Source of the DNA: Bremerella sp. TYQ1
GTDB taxonomy: Bacteria > Planctomycetota > Planctomycetia > Pirellulales > Pirellulaceae
Assembly (NCBI RefSeq): GCF_020150455.1
Contig: NZ_CP083740.1
Location: 2,728,001-2,792,000 of the forward strand
Reading direction: 5' to 3'
Length of the DNA stretch: 64,000 nt
The notes beneath the pieces are model-generated. The model ran no database searches. It saw nothing but the letters and a program-made list of their open reading frames with translations, and was not told where the DNA came from. The position numbers were made by a program, and so were the translations under genes. Within the stretch, counting starts at the first letter, position 1, and each line of letters begins with the position of its first letter. Below, piece after piece: positions 1-9,655 of the stretch.

Positions 1-1127
1 CCATCGGGATTCTGTACCTCGTTTCGGCGGTCTGGTCAGCGTTGGCGAACGATCCCTATTCGTTCATGTTGGCTCGTTGGATTGGGGGACTCGGTGTCGG
101 TATTTCGACGGTCACATCGCCTCTCTATATTTCAGAGATCTCACCTCCGAACAATCGCGGCAAGCTGGCCGGGATGTTTCAGTTCAATATTGTCTTTGGC
201 ATTCTCATCGCGTTTCTGTCGAATGCCTTGATCGCTCAATGGTTCTCCTCGCCTGGCTCAGCGGAAGAAGCCAACAACGCCTGGCGATGGATGTTAGGTG
301 TCGAGGCTGTTCCCGCACTGATCTATTCGATTTCCTGTTTCTTCCTACCGGAAAGTCCTCGCTGGCTAATTGCTCGCAAAGGAGAACGGGAAGAAGGGAT
401 CAAGATCTTGCGTCAAATCATGCCTGACAATTCGCCGGGCGAAGTTGAAGCGGTAGCGGACGAAATCGAAATTGCGGCCCAACAAACGTCCGCGTCCGGC
501 AATCTCCTGCAAGCGAAACTTCGTGTGCCGATCGTGCTGGCATTTCTGATCGCCTTCTTCAATCAAATGTCAGGCATCAACGCGGTTCTTTTCTTCGCCC
601 CACGCATCTTCGAGCTAACCGGGCTCGAAAAAGAAACGGCCCTGCTGACTTCCGTCGGTATCGGAGTGACCAACTTAATTTTTACGTTTATTGGTTTAGC
701 GTTGATCGATCGTCTCGGTCGACGAACACTCATCCTGATTGGTTCAGTTGGCTATATCCTTTCTTTGGGTATGTGCTCGTGGGGTTACTACAGTGGAAAC
801 GTCGGGATCGTGCCGCCCTGCATCTTTGCATTCATTGCCGCCCACGCCGTTGGGCAAGGAGCCGTCATCTGGGTCTTCATTTCAGAGATCTTCCCCAATC
901 GCTATCGAGCTGGCGGTCAGGCCCTCGGCAGCTTTACGCATTGGTTCTTCGCCGCGGCACTGACCCTAGTGTTTCCGACCATGGTCACCACCCTTCCCAC
1001 CTCGGCCGTGTTCGCAATCTTTTGCGGCATGATGGTCCTTCAACTGCTGTGGGGCATATTCCTAATGCCAGAAACGAAAGGCGTTCCGCTGGAGGAAATT
1101 GAACGCAAACTCGGCATTCACGAATGA
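1..1127 (+). CDS. MFS sugar transporter (5' end missing)
   Basis: Integral membrane sugar or polyol:proton symporter of the major facilitator superfamily (sugar porter family). The gene enters from the left edge: codons are readable from base 3 and there is no stop upstream, so a start inside the window would be artificial. Visible hallmarks are PLYISEISPPNNRG (the PxYxxExxPxxxRG signature), a PESPRWL motif before the central loop, NQMSGINAV in TM7, DRLGRR between TM8 and TM9, and PETKG near the C-terminus. About 375 residues are present, so roughly the first 100 (TM1-TM3) are missing. The substrate cannot be read from sequence. Its last 10 bases overlap the end of the convergent hydrolase gene. 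Confidence 0.93.
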   Translation, partial: IGILYLVSAVWSALANDPYSFMLARWIGGLGVGISTVTSPLYISEISPPNNRGKLAGMFQFNIVFGILIAFLSNALIAQWFSSPGSAEEANNAWRWMLGVEAVPALIYSISCFFLPESPRWLIARKGEREEGIKILRQIMPDNSPGEVEAVADEIEIAAQQTSASGNLLQAKLRVPIVLAFLIAFFNQMSGINAVLFFAPRIFELTGLEKETALLTSVGIGVTNLIFTFIGLALIDRLGRRTLILIGSVGYILSLGMCSWGYYSGNVGIVPPCIFAFIAAHAVGQGAVIWVFISEIFPNRYRAGGQALGSFTHWFFAAALTLVFPTMVTTLPTSAVFAIFCGMMVLQLLWGIFLMPETKGVPLEEIERKLGIHE

Positions 1128-1897
1128 TCCGCTTCAATGCGGTGTCGATGGCGTTGGTATAGTTCAGTCATTCGCCGAAGATGCTCTTGAGGCGAAGCGT
1201 GACTGCCATGATTCGGCAGCACTCCGTCAGGCTTTAGCGCAAGAGCTTTGCCGATACTGCGTAGGTTCTGATCCGAGTCCGCATTGAAAATATCGAGCGG
1301 AAGCCGCGCGGATCCGGTGTAGCTAACAAACAAATCGCATGTCAAAAGCAGGCGGGCTTCTTCAATCCAAAAACCGACATGCCCTGCCGTGTGGCCTGGC
1401 AAATGAACGACCTTCATCCCTGAAAAGATATTCAGTTGATCTCCATCTTTCAGCCAATGGTCTGGAGTAAACTTGCGATACGCGAGTGCCACGCGTCCGA
1501 TCGCTTCCAGCCAACCGGTAACGCGCGACTGCCCACGGTATTTCGGTCGACCAGCGTAATGATCCGCATCCAGCTTTGGCGCGGCGATCCAGGCCTGATG
1601 CGTTTCTGCCAGATAGCGGACATTCAAAATATGATCGAGATGTCCATGCGTAACAATGATGCCGCAAATCGGTTCTCGCTGCCAACCATGTAATCGCAAC
1701 GTTTTCTGTAACAAGCGAATACCACCGATAAAACCCCCATCGACGATATACAGCCCCCGCTCGTCTCGCAGGACGAAAAAATTCAGTGCCGGAGCTCGCA
1801 CTTCCAGAATGCCGGGATGGATAATTGCCATCGAATGAGTTACTTGCAGAAACGGATCGTTCGCGGGTATCTGTCTTAACGCAGATGCGTCGAGCAA
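1118..1897 (-). CDS. Metallo-beta-lactamase-fold hydrolase
   Basis: Predicted Zn-dependent hydrolase of the MBL fold, 259 residues. The metal motif HxHxDH is seen as THGHLDHI (His84, His86, Asp88, His89), followed by [12 protein letters not shown] (third His) and a DLFVS segment that supplies the bridging Asp; a late His lies in LPNHGSH. No signal peptide, so probably cytoplasmic; the substrate is unknown (glyoxalase-II-like and other thioester or lactone hydrolases share this pattern). The start is uncertain: the longest frame opens with TTG at 1897, while an ATG at 1831 would shorten the protein by 22 residues. Neither has a clear ribosome site. It is divergent from the epimerase gene and converges with, and overlaps, the MFS gene. 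Confidence 0.85.
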   Translation of the reverse strand: MLDASALRQIPANDPFLQVTHSMAIIHPGILEVRAPALNFFVLRDERGLYIVDGGFIGGIRLLQKTLRLHGWQREPICGIIVTHGHLDHILNVRYLAETHQAWIAAPKLDADHYAGRPKYRGQSRVTGWLEAIGRVALAYRKFTPDHWLKDGDQLNIFSGMKVVHLPGHTAGHVGFWIEEARLLLTCDLFVSYTGSARLPLDIFNADSDQNLRSIGKALALKPDGVLPNHGSHASPQEHLRRMTELYQRHRHRIEADHS

Positions 1898-1971
1898 TTA
1901 ACGTGTTGCCTAAGTCGACTTTCTGCGGTTGGCGACGCGAAACACACCATGACGCACAGGATAAACGTTAC

Positions 1972-2916
1972 GTGACCTCAACAACATCGGTCCCACGGGT
2001 TGTTATCGCCGGGGGCAGTGGTTTTCTCGGCGTTTCGCTTGCCGATCATCTTTTGAAACGTGGCTGGCAAGTCGACATCCTCTCGCGAAGCCCTCCTAAA
2101 GCAAGTGCTCCATGGCGGCATTTTGCCTGGGACGGGCGAACGCTCGGCGATTGGAGCGAATGCCTTGAAGGCTGTACCGCCTTGGTCAATCTCGCTGGCC
2201 GCAGCGTCGACTGCATTAAAACGGTTGCGAACCAGGATGAAATCCTTCGATCCCGGATCGAATCGACACGCGTCCTGGGGCAAGCCATGCGGTCGCTTGA
2301 TTTGCCACCTCCGGTTTGGGTTCAAATGAGCACAGCTCATATCTATGGAGATCCGCTGACTCAGCTGTGCACGGAATCGTCGGCCTACGGACTGGGTCTC
2401 GCACCGACGGTAGGACAAGCGTGGGAAGCAGAGTTCGATGATGCGAAACTTTCTTCCCAGCGAGGCATGATTCTCCGTACCAGTTTCGTCGTCGGTCGAA
2501 ATCGCGGATGCGGCGGAGGCGCGTTGGATCGGCTTGCCTTGCTCACACGCATCGGACTTGGAGGCCGTATCGGAAGCGGTAAACAAGGCTTCAGTTGGAT
2601 TCACGAAGCCGACATGAATCGGCTGTTTCAGCGTGCCATTACGAACGATTCGATGCACGGCGTTTATATCGCCTCGTCACCCAACCCCGTATCGCAGGCC
2701 ACGTTCATGAAGGCTTTACGCACAGCGATTGGCAATCCTATTGGGCTGCCGGCGTTTTCGTGGATGGTCCGAATTGGTGCCCCGCTCTTTCTTCGCACCG
2801 ATCCCGATCTTGCACTGTATGGTCGTTACGTCTGTTCCGAGCGACTTGCTGCGGAAGGCTTTGAATTTACATTCGCTGAAATCGGTCCAGCATTGCAAGA
2901 TCTTTTTCAGGGCTGA
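1972..2916 (+). CDS. TIGR01777-family NAD(P)-binding epimerase
   Basis: Extended short-chain dehydrogenase/epimerase of the TIGR01777 (YfcH/DUF1731) family, about 314 residues. The Rossmann nucleotide site [11 protein letters not shown] sits at the very N-terminus, followed by [10 protein letters not shown], the STAHIYGD region in which the catalytic Tyr normally follows, and a C-terminal DUF1731-like part ([39 protein letters not shown]). I place the start at GTG 1972, nine codons before the nucleotide motif; the longer frame from 1825 would run through the promoter space of the divergent hydrolase and adds a stretch that does not look conserved. The physiological substrate of this family is not established. 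Confidence 0.88.
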   Translation: MTSTTSVPRVVIAGGSGFLGVSLADHLLKRGWQVDILSRSPPKASAPWRHFAWDGRTLGDWSECLEGCTALVNLAGRSVDCIKTVANQDEILRSRIESTRVLGQAMRSLDLPPPVWVQMSTAHIYGDPLTQLCTESSAYGLGLAPTVGQAWEAEFDDAKLSSQRGMILRTSFVVGRNRGCGGGALDRLALLTRIGLGGRIGSGKQGFSWIHEADMNRLFQRAITNDSMHGVYIASSPNPVSQATFMKALRTAIGNPIGLPAFSWMVRIGAPLFLRTDPDLALYGRYVCSERLAAEGFEFTFAEIGPALQDLFQG

Positions 2917-2943
2917 TGCTTTGCCGAATGGGTCGTCGACCGC

Positions 2944-5484
2944 CTACTGTACTTCGGTCCAGCGAATGATGCGAATCCCATTCACCTGGTAGCCATCGGC
3001 GAGCTCTTGAATTTCACTGGCACACAGGGCTCGGCTGAAAATGCGGACATCATCGACGCGTCCGTCCAAGTAATCTCCCGAAGAATTGTAGACCCCTTCG
3101 CCGATCTTGAACGCGTAGCCGCTGCTTCCGTAGGTTCCACCTCCGATCGAAGTGCCCCCGACACCGACCAGTTCGCCGTTGACGTAAACGTACAACGAAG
3201 TCCCATCTCCAACGGCAGCGATGTGGGTCCAACGGCCAGTGTTGAGTTCGCCGTCTACGTTGACAAAGCCACCGTTTGATGTCCAAAAGTGAATGCGGTT
3301 GGATGTCTGATTCAAGCCAAACTCGACCACGTCGTTCTGTCCGAAGAATGATCGATTGTTGGTCAACGAGTCCAACCGAACCCAACCGGCCAATGTGAAC
3401 TGCGTCAAGTTGCTCAGCAAGCTTCGTTCGCTGGAAACATACTGCGTCGTCCCATCCAGTTCGATCGCGGTTCCTAGCTCATCCGAGTTCGGCCCGCTGG
3501 CACCTAAACTTGGGGCTCCGTAGTAGGTTCCATGCAACTGGGCAAGCGATGAATCCAATGCGACCGAGCCGTTCAATTCATCCAAACGATAGTGAGCCAA
3601 AACGCCGGATAACTCCAAGATCTCTGGCGTCAAAATCTTGCGATTGTAGATCCGAAAGTCCCGCATGGAGCCTTGCCAATATTCGGTTGAACCTGTTCGG
3701 GTACCGAAGGATAGCGTGGCCGCGGTTTGCGGAGTCATATCGACTGATGACGTTCCACTTCGGTGCAGTTCGCCATTCAAGTAAATCGCATAGGTTTCGT
3801 CTTCGGTGTCATAGGTCGCCACGATGTGGTACCACTTCGCTTCGACCAACGGCTCATTCGTGGCAAAGCCAGCCGCATGGCCTTCGACGGTCACGTCGCA
3901 AAAAAGTGTTCCGTCGGTTGCCTGTCGCATCTCGAAGTCGCCGCCAACGCCCCACAATCGTTGATGGGCATTGGCCGGAGCTGTGCTTTGAAACCAAAAT
4001 GCGATGGTCCCTTCCGCAGGAGGCGTGAACGTGGCATCGGTCGCCGCGAAGTCATTCGCCCCGTCGAATGCAACCGCCACATTGCCTACGCAATCGGTCG
4101 TCCATGTTGCACCGTTCAGTGTTGCGTTGTTGCCGAAAGCCGTGCTATCGGCAGCGATGGTTCCTGTCGCTTCGTCGAATTTCCAGTGCCCGATCAACCC
4201 ATGCAGCTCGGCGACTTCTTCCGCGTCTAACTCGTAGTTGTAAATTCGCAGGTCATCAATTGTGCCGTTGTATCGCTCGGTGCTTAAGCCGGTTCGTGAA
4301 CCAACTGAAAGGTAATTGGCCGACTGATCCACCAAGCCGTAGCTACCAGCTTTGTGCAGTTCGCCATCGAGGTAAATCGCATAGGTATCGTCGACCGAAT
4401 CGTACACGCCGACCACGTGGTACCAGCGATCTCGCTCGACCAACGTAATGTCAGTGACGAACCCACTGACGGTGCCGCCAATCCCCAAATCGAATGCGAG
4501 CCGTCCATCGGCCAACAGTGCTACTTCCCAGTCTTCTCCCGTTCCCAACAGGCGTTCGATCCCCGCCAAAGCGTCGTCACGCTTCATCCAAAATGCGACC
4601 GTTCCTCGCGCAGGCGGATCGTAATGGGCGTTGGAGCGGATGTCGTTGGAACCGCTAAAATCAATCGCCCCGTCCCGTGGTCCAGTCGTCCATTGTGGTG
4701 TTCCGGTTTGAAAGGCGCCATGCCGATAATTTCCGGACGCATCAGCCACATTCGCTCCGGAACCATCGTCCAGTCGCCAATGCAATTCCAACTGTTCCAT
4801 CGATTGACGAGCCCAGTTGAGTGCTTCCTGAACCACCGCCAGGCCGTTGCTATTGAGTGAAGCCCAGACAAAATTGTTACCGCCGAATGGCATCCGCACG
4901 CGTCGACCAGCGGCGGCCGAGTTACCATTGATCGTATTGGCTAGTGCCGCGCCTTTTTCAATCGTACCAACGGTCACAGGCCCGGTGTTTGTCGTCCTGG
5001 CCATCACCGTTAACCCTGGGGCTAACGTGCCGTTCATCTGCGAAAGTGGCTGCGAGGACGAGACGATTGTCAGCGTGGAATTGAATTGCGTCAGGTAAAT
5101 CTGTGTCCCGGATCGCTCCGATCCTACGGCGTCGGAAAAGCCGAGATCGTCATCTAACAGGTTCTCTTCGTTGATCACCCCGATCGGTGCCAGGCGTAGC
5201 TTTGTGTTGAGGTCGCCACTGACGACGTCCTCGGGAATGTAAGCCACGACGGCGGAGGCGACGGCGTTGTCGATTTCAAGTTGGGATGACCCGGCCCAAA
5301 CGGTTGTCACGGTGTAGCCCCACGACTGAAACGAACTGCGTCGGGCCGACTCTTCGCTGGTCAAGCTGCCGTTCTGAGAAGTCACCAGCAACACTGTCTG
5401 GGCATGCGTTTTCGCCGCGGAAATCGCCACGAGTGCGAAAACCACCGAAAAAACAAGCCTTTTAAGCCATGCCAGCCGAGCCAT
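2944..5484 (-). CDS. Secreted protein with three LamG-like domains
   Basis: Large exported protein, 846 residues, with a signal peptide (KRLVFSVVFALVAISA, cleavage near THAQ). Residues about 30-225 form an alpha/beta domain opening with VLLVTSQNG and carrying GTLAPGLTVMA, reminiscent of the flavodoxin-like glutamine-amidotransferase/ThuA folds often put before LamG domains; this is inference. Three concanavalin-type LamG units follow at about 235-430, 435-630 and 635-830, each with the pattern GTxAFWxxxx, WYHxxxxYD, YAIYLxGELH and DDxRIYN. Units 1 and 2 are close duplicates. The likely role is surface carbohydrate or matrix binding. No C-terminal anchor is evident. It runs antiparallel to the upstream epimerase, with a 27-base gap. 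Confidence 0.85.
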   Translation of the reverse strand: MARLAWLKRLVFSVVFALVAISAAKTHAQTVLLVTSQNGSLTSEESARRSSFQSWGYTVTTVWAGSSQLEIDNAVASAVVAYIPEDVVSGDLNTKLRLAPIGVINEENLLDDDLGFSDAVGSERSGTQIYLTQFNSTLTIVSSSQPLSQMNGTLAPGLTVMARTTNTGPVTVGTIEKGAALANTINGNSAAAGRRVRMPFGGNNFVWASLNSNGLAVVQEALNWARQSMEQLELHWRLDDGSGANVADASGNYRHGAFQTGTPQWTTGPRDGAIDFSGSNDIRSNAHYDPPARGTVAFWMKRDDALAGIERLLGTGEDWEVALLADGRLAFDLGIGGTVSGFVTDITLVERDRWYHVVGVYDSVDDTYAIYLDGELHKAGSYGLVDQSANYLSVGSRTGLSTERYNGTIDDLRIYNYELDAEEVAELHGLIGHWKFDEATGTIAADSTAFGNNATLNGATWTTDCVGNVAVAFDGANDFAATDATFTPPAEGTIAFWFQSTAPANAHQRLWGVGGDFEMRQATDGTLFCDVTVEGHAAGFATNEPLVEAKWYHIVATYDTEDETYAIYLNGELHRSGTSSVDMTPQTAATLSFGTRTGSTEYWQGSMRDFRIYNRKILTPEILELSGVLAHYRLDELNGSVALDSSLAQLHGTYYGAPSLGASGPNSDELGTAIELDGTTQYVSSERSLLSNLTQFTLAGWVRLDSLTNNRSFFGQNDVVEFGLNQTSNRIHFWTSNGGFVNVDGELNTGRWTHIAAVGDGTSLYVYVNGELVGVGGTSIGGGTYGSSGYAFKIGEGVYNSSGDYLDGRVDDVRIFSRALCASEIQELADGYQVNGIRIIRWTEVQ

Positions 5485-5819
5485 CAGGACGCCTTACTGA
5501 GAGACCAATTCACAATATCAGGTCTTCAAAGATAGGTCAGTCCCAGCGTATTTCAAATCACTACAATCGGTACGACCAGACACACTTCGTATTGTAACAG
5601 ACTTTCCAAGCGTTCCCTTTGCTGCGTTGAAATCGCGCCTTCTCAGTCGCAATTTGGGCTTCGATAACTGGCATACCTCGCGCAGAGGTCGCGTAAACTT
5701 TCTCGACACTTGGACAATACTTCGTTAAAATGCGCGCATCGCTCAGACGCCATCCAACGTAACTCGTTCCTGCCGGGCGTTTCCCCCCAATCCGCCACTC
5801 ATTCGGTGGCCGGCTGCCG
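5485..5819. other. Gap without a convincing gene (335 bases)
   Basis: Space between the LamG gene start and the end of the next minus-strand gene. It should hold the promoter of the LamG gene. Short frames exist on the minus strand (one of 117 codons overlaps the 3' end of the neighbour), but their composition and overlap do not support a gene. I see no tRNA, strong hairpin or repeat. Confidence 0.5.
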
Positions 5820-6416
5820 TTAAAAGCGCCCCATCGGATAGCTGCGGTCGAATGCATCTTCCACGAACTTGTGGATGTCTCGCGAGGTCGGTTCACGCGT
5901 CGGCAAATCGTCACTCAAAAAGCGATCTCGAATCTCGGCCATCTGCTCGCTCCGATTATGAGCTGCGGTCAGCACACCATTGGCGAAGATCAACTCGTGA
6001 ACCGTTTCGTATTTCCATGCGGGATGAAAACCCATGTGGACGTACAGTTCCTCAATGAAACGGTCGGCGATCAAAAGACCGCCCGAGTATTCGAGATGAA
6101 AGTTGATGTCCAGATAGTGATTGTTGAACCAGTCATCCTCGTCGTCTTTCGGCTTCGGCGAGATGCCATTGATCACTGGTCCCTGAATCGGTCGCATCTC
6201 TTCGTCATCGCTACACAGTTGGGTGTGCAGATTGATCAGTGCTACGTGCTGATCGACGACACCGAAATCGGCCAAGTACCCTCGCCAACAGGCAGAGCAT
6301 GTTCCGACTGGCTTCAGTTCCAAGACCGATGGATCGAACAGTTCGCCTTCGCTGATGCCTGCGATGCAGTAAGAGTCTCCTTGGTATTGAAACACATCGT
6401 TGATTTGTGCGGTCAT
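5820..6416 (-). CDS. Hypothetical protein with GTCSACWRGY motif
   Basis: Unrecognised soluble protein, 198 residues, no signal peptide or membrane segment. The N-terminal part (FQYQGDSYCIAGISEGELF, then LKPVGTCSACWRGY) looks like a small beta-rich domain with a conserved Cys pair; the C-terminal half is acidic and alpha-helical. The start ATG at 6416 is preceded by AAGGAAC at proper spacing, which supports it. It lies 33 bases downstream of the DinB-like gene on the same strand, so the two are probably co-transcribed. I recall similar unannotated proteins in planctomycetes, but I cannot assign a function. Confidence 0.72.
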   Translation of the reverse strand: MTAQINDVFQYQGDSYCIAGISEGELFDPSVLELKPVGTCSACWRGYLADFGVVDQHVALINLHTQLCSDDEEMRPIQGPVINGISPKPKDDEDDWFNNHYLDINFHLEYSGGLLIADRFIEELYVHMGFHPAWKYETVHELIFANGVLTAAHNRSEQMAEIRDRFLSDDLPTREPTSRDIHKFVEDAFDRSYPMGRF

Positions 6417-6449
6417 CGCTTGTTCCTTGGATAAAAAATGAAGGCGTCG

Positions 6450-6965
6450 CTAGTCGCGCCAACCGCTGCTGAACCAGGGCGTATCAATCTGATGATCTAG
6501 CCGAAGCCACAATATCAGCTGCGCGGCGTGGTGCTGAATATGACGCACGTTGTAAACGTGAAGTTCGGCTCGGCTAAAACTCTTCCGCGGAAACTGGCAC
6601 GCCGCAGCTAGATCGTCGGCCGATTCGTTGATCAACGTCTCGTTCACTTTGGCATGGCAAAAGTCGAGATAATGGAGGATCGCTTCTTTTTCATAATGCT
6701 GTATCTGAACGCGAGGCTCCATCTCTTCGTAGTCGCGAAACAGCGTTTCGTTCTGCTGATGATACGGCTGCTGCTTGAGTTGATCGGGGTGCAAACAAAG
6801 ATAAACGTCGGTGAAGAACAACGTATGAAACGCGACTTGATCGAACGTCATGTTCGCCACTGGTTTTTGCCAGGCCGCCTCGGGGCACTCGGTCACGCAG
6901 TGACGCAGCGTACTTAGGGCGGCTTCGTATTGATGGACAAGCAGTTGGTTCAACAAGTCAGCCAT
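6450..6965 (-). CDS. DinB-like four-helix protein
   Basis: About 171 residues, four-helix DinB/YfiT-type fold. Likely metal-binding histidines are in DQVAFHTLFFTDVYL and in the C-terminal VYNVRHIQHHAAQL, the usual second and third positions of the DinB metal triad. Members act as thiol-dependent S-transferases (bacillithiol and related) or are of unknown function; they are cytoplasmic. I chose ATG 6965 because it has a good ribosome site (GGAGAAAAG, 3 bases before ATG plus spacer) and matches the family's N-terminus; a frame open to 7043 adds 26 poorly conserved codons. Located upstream of the hypothetical gene at 5820-6416 in the same direction. Confidence 0.85.
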   Translation of the reverse strand: MADLLNQLLVHQYEAALSTLRHCVTECPEAAWQKPVANMTFDQVAFHTLFFTDVYLCLHPDQLKQQPYHQQNETLFRDYEEMEPRVQIQHYEKEAILHYLDFCHAKVNETLINESADDLAAACQFPRKSFSRAELHVYNVRHIQHHAAQLILWLRLDHQIDTPWFSSGWRD

Positions 6966-7114
6966 GACTTTTCTCCGAGACGAAACAAACAGCGAGATGT
7001 GCTCGCGTAGCGCATCGTAACACCTTTGTGAACGCTCGCCCATGAATCGGTATTCCGCAACGGCGAAGGCATTGATACGGCCACGACATTCTTATAAGCT
7101 TTTGAATGTCATCC

Positions 7115-7132
7115 ATGAAGGTTTTATGAAGC
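7115..7132 (-). promoter_or_regulatory. Pho-box-like direct repeat upstream of pstS
   Basis: Two 7-base units, ATGAAGG and ATGAAGC, separated by TTTT, giving an exact 11-base period. Read on the minus strand it is GCTTCAT-AAAA-CCTTCAT, matching the two-repeat design of the PhoB box (7 conserved bases, 4 A/T bases, 7 conserved bases), with TTCAT in both halves. It lies about 35-52 bases before the pstS ATG. Binding by a PhoB-type regulator is inference from the structure and the gene it precedes. Confidence 0.5.
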
Positions 7133-7166
7133 CCTGCCCCCATTCCCACCGAAAGAGAGATGCCGT

Positions 7167-7976
7167 ATGTCTCGAATTAGCGTCGTGCTGTTGACGGCTG
7201 TCGTTGCGATTGGATGTGGGCGATCCTCTTCGACCGAGAAACTGACAATCACCGGTTCCAGCACTGTGGCCCCGCTTGTTTCTGAAATTGCCAAGCGGTA
7301 CGAAGCGGCCCATCCTGGGGTGCAAATCGATGTTCAGACCGGCGGCACCGGCAAGGGCATTGCCGACGTACGGCAAGGGATCGCTGGCATTGGGATGGCA
7401 AGCCGCAACTTGAAACCGGATGAAGACGACCTGACCGCGCATGCGCTGGCCAGCGATGGCGTGGGGATGATTGTCCATGCCGAGAACGGTGTCGGCGAAC
7501 TGACGCAGGCACAGATTCTTCAAATCTATCGCAATGAAGTGAATAACTGGCAGGAACTGGGGGGCGAGAATCTTCCGATTCAAGTCGTGCATAAAGCGGA
7601 AGGACGTGCGACACTGGAAGTGTTTCTCAACCACTTCCAAATCGAAAATCCCAGCATTCAACCTGACGTGATTGTGGGGCACAACGAACAAGGCATCAAA
7701 ACGGTTGCCGGCGCCCGCGGATCGATCGGTTACGTTTCGATCGGAACGGCCGAAGCCAACATCGAAGCAGGCGTGCCGATCAAGCTGCTTCCGCTGGAGG
7801 GCATCGAAGCGACTACGGAAACGGTCGCCTCCGGTTCGTTCCCCATGAGTCGTCCGCTGCTGCTGATCACCCAAGGCGAGCTGACTCCTGTGGCGGCTGA
7901 TTTTCTGAAATTCGCTCAGTCCGAAGAGGTGCACGACCTGATCAGGGAGAATTATTTTGTCCCGTCCGCTCGCTGA
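7167..7976 (+). CDS. pstS: Phosphate ABC transporter, substrate-binding lipoprotein
   Basis: Periplasmic phosphate-binding protein that feeds the PstCAB importer, 269 residues. The N-terminus is a short hydrophobic stretch ending in the lipobox VAIGC (Cys17), so it is membrane-tethered. The phosphate site is recognisable in ITGSSTVAPL near residue 30, TGGTGKGI, GIGMASRN and GARGSIGYVS. The start ATG has AAAGAGAGA upstream. The 3' end overlaps the next gene by 20 bases, indicating translational coupling within a pstSCAB operon. A Pho-box-like repeat lies just upstream. No phoU, phoR or phoB gene is in the window. Confidence 0.95.
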   Translation: MSRISVVLLTAVVAIGCGRSSSTEKLTITGSSTVAPLVSEIAKRYEAAHPGVQIDVQTGGTGKGIADVRQGIAGIGMASRNLKPDEDDLTAHALASDGVGMIVHAENGVGELTQAQILQIYRNEVNNWQELGGENLPIQVVHKAEGRATLEVFLNHFQIENPSIQPDVIVGHNEQGIKTVAGARGSIGYVSIGTAEANIEAGVPIKLLPLEGIEATTETVASGSFPMSRPLLLITQGELTPVAADFLKFAQSEEVHDLIRENYFVPSAR

Positions 7977-8808
7977 TCGGTGGCTCAGCTTCACGACATC
8001 GGCCGCCGCGTTTGTTGCCGGCTCGGTCGTTTTGTTGGTGCTGACCTTTTTGCTACAGGAAGCATGGCCGGCGTTATCTCGAATTGGTCTCACCCGTTTT
8101 GTTACCGACGATGGTTGGTACCCTTCGTCGGACCGGTTCAATTTTCTACCGATGCTCACCGCAACGCTGCTGACTACGGCGGGGGCTGTGGCGATCGCCG
8201 CGCCCCTGGGAATTGGGTCGGCGATCTTCAGCCAGTTTTACGCCCCGGCGATGCTTTCCGCGTGGTATCGACGCCTGGTACAACTGCTCGCTGGTATTCC
8301 TTCGGTCGTGTATGGGTTGTGGGGGTTGGTCGTTTTGGTCCCGATCATGGCTCAGCTCGGCGGAACCGGACAGGGACTTCTGACAGCAACAACAGTGTTG
8401 GCGTTGATGATTTTGCCCACGGTTGCCCTAACGGCTGAAGTTGCGTTAGCCGCCGTTCCGCCGGAACAACTTCAAGGAGCCGCCGCGCTAGGGCTTGGCC
8501 GCTGGGCGATTGCCAAAGGTGTCGCCATGCCATCGGCTCGTCGCGGAATCGGGGCTGGCGTGATGCTGGCCACCGCACGCGCATTAGGCGAAACGATGGC
8601 CGTATTGATGGTGGCGGGCAACGTGGTGGCAATGCCAACTTCGTTGACGGGTCCGGTACGCACACTCACCGCGAACATCGCCAGTGAAATGGCCTACGCT
8701 TCGGCCGATCATCGTTCGGTACTGTTCGTCAGTGGTTTGCTGCTGATGGCTGCGGTCGGCGTCATTGTGCTTGGCGTGGAATGGCTGCGAAGGAGGCACG
8801 ATGCTTAA
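7957..8808 (+). CDS. pstC: Phosphate ABC transporter permease PstC
   Basis: Inner-membrane permease subunit of the phosphate importer, 283 residues with about six membrane segments. The ABC-permease EAA loop appears around EVALAAVPPEQLQGAAALGLGRW, and LLAGIPSVVYGLWGLVVL is the typical PstC membrane signature. The start is TTG 7957, inside the end of pstS, preceded by AGGGAGA at good spacing; no better start exists before the first membrane helix. The last 8 bases overlap pstA. It pairs with PstA to form the translocation pore driven by PstB. Confidence 0.93.
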   Translation: MSRPLADRWLSFTTSAAAFVAGSVVLLVLTFLLQEAWPALSRIGLTRFVTDDGWYPSSDRFNFLPMLTATLLTTAGAVAIAAPLGIGSAIFSQFYAPAMLSAWYRRLVQLLAGIPSVVYGLWGLVVLVPIMAQLGGTGQGLLTATTVLALMILPTVALTAEVALAAVPPEQLQGAAALGLGRWAIAKGVAMPSARRGIGAGVMLATARALGETMAVLMVAGNVVAMPTSLTGPVRTLTANIASEMAYASADHRSVLFVSGLLLMAAVGVIVLGVEWLRRRHDA

Positions 8809-9655
8809 CGCGCGCAGCAAAGAACAACTCGCAGGCATTCTGCTTGGCGGCATCGCACTGCTGATTGTCGCGGTGTTGGCTTGGATTTTGATCGATATCG
8901 CCTGGCGGGGCTGGTCGCATTTATCGTGGGAATTTCTGACCGGCGAAGTCGAAGCCTCCGGCAAGCAAGGAGGCATCGCGCCGCTGATCGTTTCGACGCT
9001 GGCGATCTTGGGGGTCGCATTCGTCGTCGCGGTGCCGCTTTCGTTGGCCGCGGCAATTTGGCTGGTCGAACATACTCGCACCAACTCGACGGCCGGGCGT
9101 TGGATTCGAGTCAGTCTCGACGCGCTGGCTGCGGTGCCGTCGATTGTGTTTGGCTTGTTCGGCAACGCATTTTTCTGCGTGCTGTTGGGAATGGAGTATT
9201 CGATTTTAAGTGGTGGGCTAACGCTTGCTTGCATGCTGCTGCCAATTGTGACGCGAGTCAGTGAAGAAGCCTTACGAGCGGTACCGCACGAATATCGACT
9301 AGGGGCCGCCGCCGTCGGTTTAAGTCGCTCGACGACCCTGTTTCGGATCTTGCTTCCCGCGGCGGCGCCGGCCATGGCGGCAGGCGTGGTTTTAGGAATC
9401 GGCCGGGCGCTTGCTGAAACGGCCGCGTTGATCTTCACCGCGGGAACCGTCACGCGGATGCCGACGTCGGTGATGGACTCAGGCCGTTCGCTGAGCGTGC
9501 ATGTGTACGAAGTCGCGATGAACGTCCCAGGCGGAGACTATGCGGCTTACGCCACCGCGCTGGTGCTCGTTGGTTTGCTGTTGGTGATCAATGCGACCGC
9601 CGTCGGCTTGATCCGTTTGGCCACGCCAGATGGGAAAGGACTTTCCTCACGATGA
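8801..9655 (+). CDS. pstA: Phosphate ABC transporter permease PstA
   Basis: Second permease subunit of the phosphate importer, about 284 residues. It shares with PstC the segment AAVPSIVFGLFG and the EAA-type loop EEALRAVPHEYRLGAAAVGL, followed by GIGRALAETAALIFTAG. I chose ATG 8801 because AAGGAGG stands directly before it, inside the end of pstC; a frame open from 8765 has no such site. It ends in ATGA, sharing four bases with pstB, so translation of the whole operon is coupled. Confidence 0.93.
   Translation: MLNARSKEQLAGILLGGIALLIVAVLAWILIDIAWRGWSHLSWEFLTGEVEASGKQGGIAPLIVSTLAILGVAFVVAVPLSLAAAIWLVEHTRTNSTAGRWIRVSLDALAAVPSIVFGLFGNAFFCVLLGMEYSILSGGLTLACMLLPIVTRVSEEALRAVPHEYRLGAAAVGLSRSTTLFRILLPAAAPAMAAGVVLGIGRALAETAALIFTAGTVTRMPTSVMDSGRSLSVHVYEVAMNVPGGDYAAYATALVLVGLLLVINATAVGLIRLATPDGKGLSSR

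Noticed and set aside
5561..5914. 117-codon frame on the minus strand in the gap after the LamG gene
   Set aside because: Overlaps the 3' end of the neighbouring gene in another frame, has no ribosome site and no family resemblance.
7092..8159. 355-codon open frame on the minus strand
   Set aside because: Antisense to pstS and pstC and to their promoter.
8584..9453. 289-codon open frame on the minus strand
   Set aside because: Antisense to pstC and pstA; Ala/Ser/Pro-rich shadow.
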